A stretch of DNA of 36,415 nucleotides from Actinomycetota bacterium (GTDB taxonomy: Bacteria > Actinomycetota > Aquicultoria > JACQXZ01): contig JACQXZ010000053.1 in assembly GCA_016208465.1 (NCBI GenBank), forward strand, positions 1-36,415. The letters are read 5' to 3'. Numbering within the stretch: the first letter of the stretch is position 1; each line of letters opens with the position of its first letter. This document shows positions 31,576 through 36,415 of this stretch, piece after piece. The position numbers and the translations under genes are program-made. The notes under the pieces are model-generated. The model was not told the DNA's origin and made no database searches. It saw only the letters and a program-made list of their open reading frames with translations.

Positions 31576-31943
31576 AAAAAAGCTTCTCCTTTCTTTCTAC
31601 GTTGATTAGATTACCATAAAGGTCGAATAAAGAAAACTGGTCTCTTGAAAAAAATACCTCGCAGCAATCTGCGAGGTATTAGTCCCTTATAATTCAAATT
31701 TGTGTAATTTTTGGCAAAAAATTTTTAAGCACCAAATTCCAAGCACCAAATAACAAACAAATTCCAATTAAGTAAAATTCAAAATCCGAAACAAAGAGTT
31801 TTCGATCATTGGAAGTTGTAGTTTGGAATTTATTTGAGTTTTGGGATTTGCGATTTGGAATTTAAACTTAGTTTGGGTTATTTGGACATTTGAATTTGGA
31901 ACTTATTTGGAATTTGGATATTGTTATTTGGAATTTCTGACTT
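31576..31943. other. Intergenic region between the LCP gene and the secreted-protein group
   Basis: This 368-base gap holds, from right to left, a large inverted heptad array, a plain AT-rich spacer, the intrinsic terminator, and about 70 bases that should carry the LCP promoter. A TATGGT or TAATCT hexamer near 31605-31617 on the minus strand could be a -10 box, but no convincing -35 partner was found. No small gene is supported. Confidence 0.5.
31644..31680 (-). terminator. Rho-independent terminator
   Basis: A perfect 12-bp stem AATACCTCGCAG / CTGCGAGGTATT with a four-base loop (31653-31680) is followed on the minus strand by seven T residues. It would end transcripts of the secreted-protein group before the LCP operon. 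Confidence 0.9.
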
Positions 31944-31945
31944 TT
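31715..31945. repeat. Largest inverted heptad array (over 200 bases)
   Basis: The left arm repeats AAATTCC, AAGCACC, AAATTCC, AAGCACC, AAATAAC in 7-bp phase. After a centre near 31795-31810 the polarity flips to TGGAAGT, TGTAGTT, TGGAATT, TATTTGA, GTTTTGG, GATTTGC, GATTTGG and continues to TGGAATT at the stop codon of the secreted protein. The arms are imperfectly complementary (AATTCCAA against TTGGAATT). Confidence 0.85.
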
Positions 31946-33392
31946 AGTTCCGACTTGTTCGGGTTAGGGTCTCATTACAACCCATGGAGCATAAGTCGGT
32001 AATTACAACATAGTTCCCACCAGTAAGAGTCTCTGTTGGTGTGGTTGGATGATTAGTTATCGCGTCCTTCGGATTCCTGACATCGGCATAAACAAACCCA
32101 AGACCTAAATCGGGCCCGGTTTTATTTTCGCCCAGCATTGTCTGATAGGTATTCGGTTTCCTGAAATTATGAATAAACCCGACTGTATCAAATCCCTGCT
32201 CAGGCCATTTTGGCAAAGCAATAAAAACCGCGAATACAGGATCCGGCGCTTCCGGACAATATATTCTCTCAAAAATCAATTTGTGATCCACGCTAAGCAG
32301 ATATGGCGCCGTGTTTGGATTATTAGGATCAGGATCAGGCATTACCTGAATCCAGTAATCTCCGGCTGGAAGAGGAATCTGGCTCCTGTATATTACTCTT
32401 TTCCAATAGAATGGTATGTGTAAATAGGTCCACGGTGTTACAGAGTCAAGATGAACTCTTAAAAGAAATTTCTCCGGATAAGCTACCTCTTTTGTTAGAG
32501 TAGTAGAAGCTGTATTTCCAGTTGAAGAAGAACTAACCGCGCCACTATTAAAATTTACATAACCAGATGAATTAAGAGAAATTGCGCCAATTGCATTGGA
32601 TGATTTGCTCCAGGTATAACGGGTGTAATCAGCTCCGTTTTCATTTAATGGATTTAAAGTATAAATAGTTAAAGCGCTGTCTGAAGCCTCTGCTGATTTA
32701 GTAAAGGCAAGCTTGGAATCAATACTTCTGACAAACCCATCCGGATCGACCCTGATAATATAATCTCCTCTTGCCAGAAGAGGTTGTGAAACCCATTTTT
32801 TAGCAGCAAAATATGCTGACACCTGAATTCTTGTTGAAGGAGTAATTGTAGGAACATGGATTAAAAAATATTGAGGAAGCGGTGACCATGTCTGCCAGTT
32901 TCCTGATGAATTGGCAATTGAAAATCCATTTCCTTCAGTTAAACCTCTGGTCAACTGACCGTTTCCAAAATCAACAAACCCCATATTCCCATAAACTACT
33001 GAAATACCATCCTTGGTATAAAGAAGCGCGTCTGCACCATTTGAAGAAGCATTTGGATACCTTATATACATCCTGAGAGCCTGATCGGTTACATCGGGCC
33101 AAGGGGTAAAATCAAGCTGTCCATCCAGACTGATTACTGTTCCATCTGATTTTATTCCTATCCGATAAATGCTTTTGCCTATCCCTTCCTGAGACATCCA
33201 TGATGTCCCTACCCAGCCGGTTGAAACCTGAATCTGGGTTTTTGAAGTAGTTGAACTATTAATCCTAACCGTTAATTCAACAGGCAGCACATCTGCCAAA
33301 GCAGCCGTTTTCGAAAGAGAAATAAATGAAATTATTAAAATTAATAAGAGGTAAACCTTAGATAAATCTTTATATTTTAAAAAGTTTCTCAT
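31944..33392 (-). CDS. Secreted protein of unknown function with three internal repeats
   Basis: I do not recognise a named family. The 482 residues begin with a signal peptide (hydrophobic 13-33, likely cleavage after ALA near 33). Three copies of one beta-rich unit of about 105-135 residues follow, from about 37, 175 and 308. Each opens with a strand like YFLIHV or KFLLRV, has a mid-block T.IQVS or TYLHIP, then Y.I.V.PDG, S(I/V)D.KL.F and a run D.AL.(I/M)Y. The last copy is the most divergent. Two cysteine pairs near the C-terminus (LCSMGC) are notable. The ATG at 33392 follows GAGGGAGAG. It shares an operon with an L,D-transpeptidase and a glycosidase-like protein, so a surface or wall-binding role is likely but unproven. 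Confidence 0.7.
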   Translation of the reverse strand: MRNFLKYKDLSKVYLLLILIISFISLSKTAALADVLPVELTVRINSSTTSKTQIQVSTGWVGTSWMSQEGIGKSIYRIGIKSDGTVISLDGQLDFTPWPDVTDQALRMYIRYPNASSNGADALLYTKDGISVVYGNMGFVDFGNGQLTRGLTEGNGFSIANSSGNWQTWSPLPQYFLIHVPTITPSTRIQVSAYFAAKKWVSQPLLARGDYIIRVDPDGFVRSIDSKLAFTKSAEASDSALTIYTLNPLNENGADYTRYTWSKSSNAIGAISLNSSGYVNFNSGAVSSSSTGNTASTTLTKEVAYPEKFLLRVHLDSVTPWTYLHIPFYWKRVIYRSQIPLPAGDYWIQVMPDPDPNNPNTAPYLLSVDHKLIFERIYCPEAPDPVFAVFIALPKWPEQGFDTVGFIHNFRKPNTYQTMLGENKTGPDLGLGFVYADVRNPKDAITNHPTTPTETLTGGNYVVITDLCSMGCNETLTRTSRN

Positions 33393-33467
33393 CTTAATCT
33401 CTCCCTCAAGGTTCCAGAATTTGGCATTACAAAGCCAATTCTTTTATCGGAAAAAAGAAGAATTAGG

Positions 33468-34499
33468 TTAAGGTACTATTTTAACCACTGTACCGACTGG
33501 AGCGCGGTCGTAAAGATCAACTATCTCCTTAGGAAAAAGCCTTACACAGCCATGAGTAACCCTTTTTCCTATTGAAGAGGGTTTGTTTGTTCCATGAATC
33601 CCATATCCGGATTTGCTTAAGTAAAGGATCCTGGTGCCTAAGGGGTTATTGGGACCAGCCGGAACCGGTTTCTCAACGTCTGCCCAGTCCGGCGGATACC
33701 AAGTAGGATTAAGGGCCTTTCTTTTAACAGCAAACGTGCCAATCGGCGTAGGCCAGCCTTTCATTCCTGTGGCAACAGGATAAGATTTCGCCATATAACT
33801 ACCGTAATAAAGGTAAAGACGGTTGTCTGAAATATCCAAGACTATTGCCGCTGGACCATCCGGCGAAAGAATTACATCTGGAACATTGGCTGTATTGTCT
33901 TTTGAAACATATATCATTTCCTGATTCTGAAAAATGTGCCCCGGAGCATCGTAACGAATATTATAATATCCCTGACTAACCGCGGTAAACCTGAATTCAC
34001 CCCCCAAATTGGTTGGAATTACTGTATCATTAACCCTTACAACTGTGCCCGCAATCGGCTGGAGGGTAGACTGACTAAAAACTTTACCCCGAATCTCTCC
34101 ATAGTTGGACTTCATTATCACTGTTGGCAAATTAATTGTTGTGTTTAAGAAAACATTGATGTTTTCTTGTTTTTGAGATTCATAACCTGCCGCATCATAA
34201 TATATAGTATATTGACCAGCCTGAACCCTGGTAAAATTAAAATCACCATTTATATCAGTTGCAACAATTGTTGTTCCAATCCTGACTACAACGTTTGGAA
34301 CAGGTGAACCATCCAGACTGCTTATCGCTTTCCCTTTTAAGATTGAAAGATCTGAGGATTTAAAATCTTTTGAAAAATATTTAATTCCTTTATAAGATCT
34401 TCTAGACTTCTTTCCTTCACTAGTACCAGACAAACTAAAAACAAAAACCACAAGTAAGACCACAAGTAATAAAAAATTTTTCTTCTTGTTTAACTTCAA
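33468..34499 (-). CDS. L,D-transpeptidase (YkuD) with two carboxypeptidase-regulatory-like domains
   Basis: This is a secreted peptidoglycan cross-linking or anchoring enzyme. A signal/anchor segment (9-27) is followed by two beta-sandwich repeats of the carboxypeptidase regulatory-like type, about 54-130 (LKGKAISSLDGSPVPNVVV, YTIYYDAAGYESQ) and 134-212 (IRGKVFSQSTLQPIAGTVV, YNIRYDAPGHIFQ). The YkuD domain spans about 216-343, with IVLDISDNRLYLYYGS, GWPTPIGTFAVK and the catalytic signature HGTNKPSSIGKRVTHGCVR (His302, His316, Cys318, Arg320). All catalytic residues are present. The start is TTG with GAGGT upstream. The YYDA.GY domain type is shared with the neighbouring glycosidase-like protein, suggesting both bind the same wall structure. 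Confidence 0.92.
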   Translation of the reverse strand: MKLNKKKNFLLLVVLLVVFVFSLSGTSEGKKSRRSYKGIKYFSKDFKSSDLSILKGKAISSLDGSPVPNVVVRIGTTIVATDINGDFNFTRVQAGQYTIYYDAAGYESQKQENINVFLNTTINLPTVIMKSNYGEIRGKVFSQSTLQPIAGTVVRVNDTVIPTNLGGEFRFTAVSQGYYNIRYDAPGHIFQNQEMIYVSKDNTANVPDVILSPDGPAAIVLDISDNRLYLYYGSYMAKSYPVATGMKGWPTPIGTFAVKRKALNPTWYPPDWADVEKPVPAGPNNPLGTRILYLSKSGYGIHGTNKPSSIGKRVTHGCVRLFPKEIVDLYDRAPVGTVVKIVP

Positions 34500-34526
34500 A
34501 TTTTACCTCACTCTGTAAACTTCATT

Positions 34527-36185
34527 TTATTTCTTTTTTTTCTTTTTAACCTTCTTCTTTTTAATTTTAACCTTCTTCTTTTTAGCTCTAGAAATACTTC
34601 CCGAACTCGATGGATTATTAGATGATAAAACCACGGTAGGAGTATTTGTAGTTATTCCTGCTCTTACCTCAAGCACCTGCGTCTGACCAATATAACCTAC
34701 AGCATCGTAATAAACTGTATAAATTCCCGCCTGAAGCCCGGTAACTCTAAAGTATCCTGCTCCATTTGAAGGAACAATATTATTAGCTCTTATCACTGCT
34801 CCAACAATAGGTGTCCCGCTCGTGTTTATTATTCTTCCAAAAATCTCTCCCGGCGAAATTGTGTCAATCGGACTATTTGCTTTTAGAATTAGGAAATCAC
34901 GAATAGCTGTTTCAAATACACTGTTTTTAATATTGTAAAAAAGTTCATTGCCTTCCTGGCTCCACATATAAGGAGCAATTATATGAACATTATAACCATA
35001 AGCAAACTGTAAAGCGCTCATAAACGTATTGTAATCAGTGATAGTTACTTTTTTATCATTTGGGTCTGGTTTTGCAGGATTATACTCAAAAATTCCCCAA
35101 TTGCTACTTAGAGCTTTTGCTTCTGAAAAAAGATTCTTATTAAAACATAAATCCTGCAAAGTTGTAATTCCCAGTGATCCGCCATCTACAGCCGCGGTAT
35201 ACAACGGACTGGTTAAAAGATAACGACTCCATGTTGGATTATCAGACCTTACAGTCTGATGAGTATAAATTTTATTTGCGGTAAGTCCTAATTCGCGCGC
35301 CCAATTAACCTGCTGTTGAACATCATTGTCTACCAAAAAAGCTCTAAAGTTCGTCCATTCTTCTCCTAAAGGATTCCCTCCCATTGCACCGCCGAGTGAA
35401 GGACGAGGAGGATCTATTTCATCAAAACTTCTTAAATTTATACCACCCATTGCTCTATTAAACGCGGCTATATTATTTCCAAATTTACTCTTTTCAAAAT
35501 CCCTGAACTCCCTGATAGTTAAAGGATTATAATCACTGAAATAGTAGGGACTCATAAAAACTTCAGGATCGGTATTTACGCCTAGAAAAAGATTGGGGTA
35601 ATTTTTTGAAAAACTGTATATTTCACTTATAGCAGCCTGAAAATTTCTCTTTCGATAATTTTTTACAGTAGTATTATAATTACTTAAGGTTAAAAGTCTG
35701 CCTAACCCTCTTACTGGATAATCAGAATCACCCGGAACCGTATTATCATCTTTCCATTGAACATTATTAATGTCCTGTTCAAGATAATCAATTAGGTTTA
35801 CTTCGGTATTTTCGGGTACCGCTACATCGCCCCAAGGACCACCATTTAAAATAATCATTACAGGAATATTGGTATCAATTGATAATTGAATAATATTTCT
35901 TACAATAGTCGGATCGTAGATAAAATCGCTTGCCCGGCCATTCGTCTCATTCATGTATCTGGTTACAGCAGTAAATCCTGATTTTGCATACTCTCCTCCG
36001 GAACCTAAACGGCTCCTCATATCCTCAAGATTTTGTCTGTCAATCAGATAATTGTTTTTTGCTACTTCGTAAATTGGAGCAATATAAAAAGTTTTATCGT
36101 AATCCGCCCCTAAGGCAATTCCTCCAAACAGATTTAAAACAAAAATGAATGTCATAAATATTGATATTGCTAATCTTTTTATCAA
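34527..36185 (-). CDS. Secreted glycoside-hydrolase-like protein with regulatory-like domain and poly-lysine tail
   Basis: A signal peptide (1-27, ending GGIALGA) precedes a domain of about 400 residues that looks like a TIM-barrel glycosidase: VMIILNGGPWGDV near 109-121, FLGVNTDPEVFMSPYYFSDY near 200-219 (E208 a candidate acid/base) and REFRDFEKSKFG resemble the beta-galactosidase (GH42-like) pattern. A C-terminal carboxypeptidase-regulatory-like domain (about 448-520: GEIFGRIINTSGTPIVGAVI, YTVYYDAVGYIGQ) matches those in the L,D-transpeptidase. The final about 19 residues are almost all lysine, probably gripping anionic wall polymers. The start is TTG with AGGAGG 8 bases upstream. Enzymatic activity is not certain; the family assignment is by pattern only. 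Confidence 0.65.
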   Translation of the reverse strand: MIKRLAISIFMTFIFVLNLFGGIALGADYDKTFYIAPIYEVAKNNYLIDRQNLEDMRSRLGSGGEYAKSGFTAVTRYMNETNGRASDFIYDPTIVRNIIQLSIDTNIPVMIILNGGPWGDVAVPENTEVNLIDYLEQDINNVQWKDDNTVPGDSDYPVRGLGRLLTLSNYNTTVKNYRKRNFQAAISEIYSFSKNYPNLFLGVNTDPEVFMSPYYFSDYNPLTIREFRDFEKSKFGNNIAAFNRAMGGINLRSFDEIDPPRPSLGGAMGGNPLGEEWTNFRAFLVDNDVQQQVNWARELGLTANKIYTHQTVRSDNPTWSRYLLTSPLYTAAVDGGSLGITTLQDLCFNKNLFSEAKALSSNWGIFEYNPAKPDPNDKKVTITDYNTFMSALQFAYGYNVHIIAPYMWSQEGNELFYNIKNSVFETAIRDFLILKANSPIDTISPGEIFGRIINTSGTPIVGAVIRANNIVPSNGAGYFRVTGLQAGIYTVYYDAVGYIGQTQVLEVRAGITTNTPTVVLSSNNPSSSGSISRAKKKKVKIKKKKVKKKKKK

Positions 36186-36252
36186 TCCAACTTCCTCCTG
36201 TTTAGTTTTGTTATTTACAAAAGGGGTAATTAGTCCCTTAACTTCATACTAT

Positions 36253-36415
36253 TTAATTTAAATTGCTTTCAAAGGGCTGATCTGAAACATCAATAATAAA
36301 ATCCTTAATTGCTCTTTCAAAAGGACTATCTTTAACCATATAAAATGATTCGCTTCCCGGATTCAGCCACATATAAGGAATAACTAAATGAGCTTTATAG
36401 TTATAGGCTATCTTG
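36253..36415 (-). CDS. 3' end of a paralogous glycoside-hydrolase-like gene (runs off the right edge)
   Basis: The minus strand encodes 53 residues ending with TAA at 36253-36255. The segment AHLVIPYMWLNPGSESFYMV and then SPFERAIKDFIIDVS aligns with HIIAPYMWSQEGNELFYNI and SVFETAIRDFLILKA of the next gene, so this is a tandem paralogue. Unlike its neighbour it stops soon after that point, so it has no regulatory-like domain and no lysine tail. The 5' portion lies outside the window. Confidence 0.8.
   Translation of the reverse strand, partial: KIAYNYKAHLVIPYMWLNPGSESFYMVKDSPFERAIKDFIIDVSDQPFESNLN

Noticed and set aside
1-36415. tRNA, rRNA or riboswitch genes
   Set aside because: No cloverleaf, rRNA-like stretch or known riboswitch core was recognised on either strand by eye; a covariance-model scan could not be run.

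Overview
The window reads as part of a chromosome from an uncultured, AT-rich bacterium. Essentially every gene lies on the minus strand. Several features lean towards a monoderm, Gram-positive-like lineage: a LytR-CpsA-Psr (LCP) ligase with a C-terminal LytR_C domain, a DUF3048 (YerB-type) lipoprotein, a YkuD L,D-transpeptidase, and a long-form RmlA. This is inference; no rRNA or other phylogenetic marker is present. Start codons are varied: 11 of the genes begin with TTG or GTG, most with a good Shine-Dalgarno sequence.

Transcription runs right to left. At the right edge (31.9-36.4 kb) is a secreted cell-wall group: the 3' end of a glycoside-hydrolase-like gene, its full-length paralogue with a lysine-rich tail, an L,D-transpeptidase that shares the same carboxypeptidase-regulatory-like domain, and an unknown secreted protein built from three repeats. 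A strong intrinsic terminator near 31.65 kb closes this group.

The next group (20.9-31.6 kb) starts with LCP and the four dTDP-L-rhamnose genes (rmlA, rmlC, rmlB, rmlD), with a DUF3048 lipoprotein between rmlB and rmlD. It continues with a Wzm/Wzt ABC polysaccharide exporter whose Wzt carries a C-terminal carbohydrate-binding domain, and two tandem paralogous methyltransferases with C-terminal coiled coils. The exporter plus coiled-coil methyltransferase layout resembles the E. coli O8/O9a system, where WbdD caps the chain and Wzt recognises the cap.

The left two thirds (0.15-20.9 kb) is a glycan assembly region. It holds several GT2 and GT4 glycosyltransferases (one an 840-residue GT2-GT4 fusion), a DUF2142 GT-C-like membrane protein, a Wzz-like chain-length protein, an EamA/ArnE-like small transporter, a DegT aminotransferase, an atypical SDR, two B12-binding radical SAM enzymes, an AglD/LPG_synthase_TM-type membrane protein and a polyprenol-phosphate mannosyltransferase. 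Two genes here, a Wzx-like flippase and a MetW-like methyltransferase, are broken by internal deletions of roughly 65-80 codons plus frame changes.

Two non-coding systems stand out. First, most longer intergenic gaps are filled by degenerate arrays in strict 7-bp phase. They usually begin at or inside the stop-codon end of the gene upstream in transcription, and several reverse strand polarity in the middle. Second, a compact candidate mobile element (11.2-11.65 kb) carries one DUF559 PD-(D/E)XK-like endonuclease between hairpin-forming terminal inverted repeats. It supplies the last codons of one neighbour and the ribosome-binding sites of two genes. There is also a dispersed ~23-bp palindromic repeat, in four copies, with compensatory stem changes.
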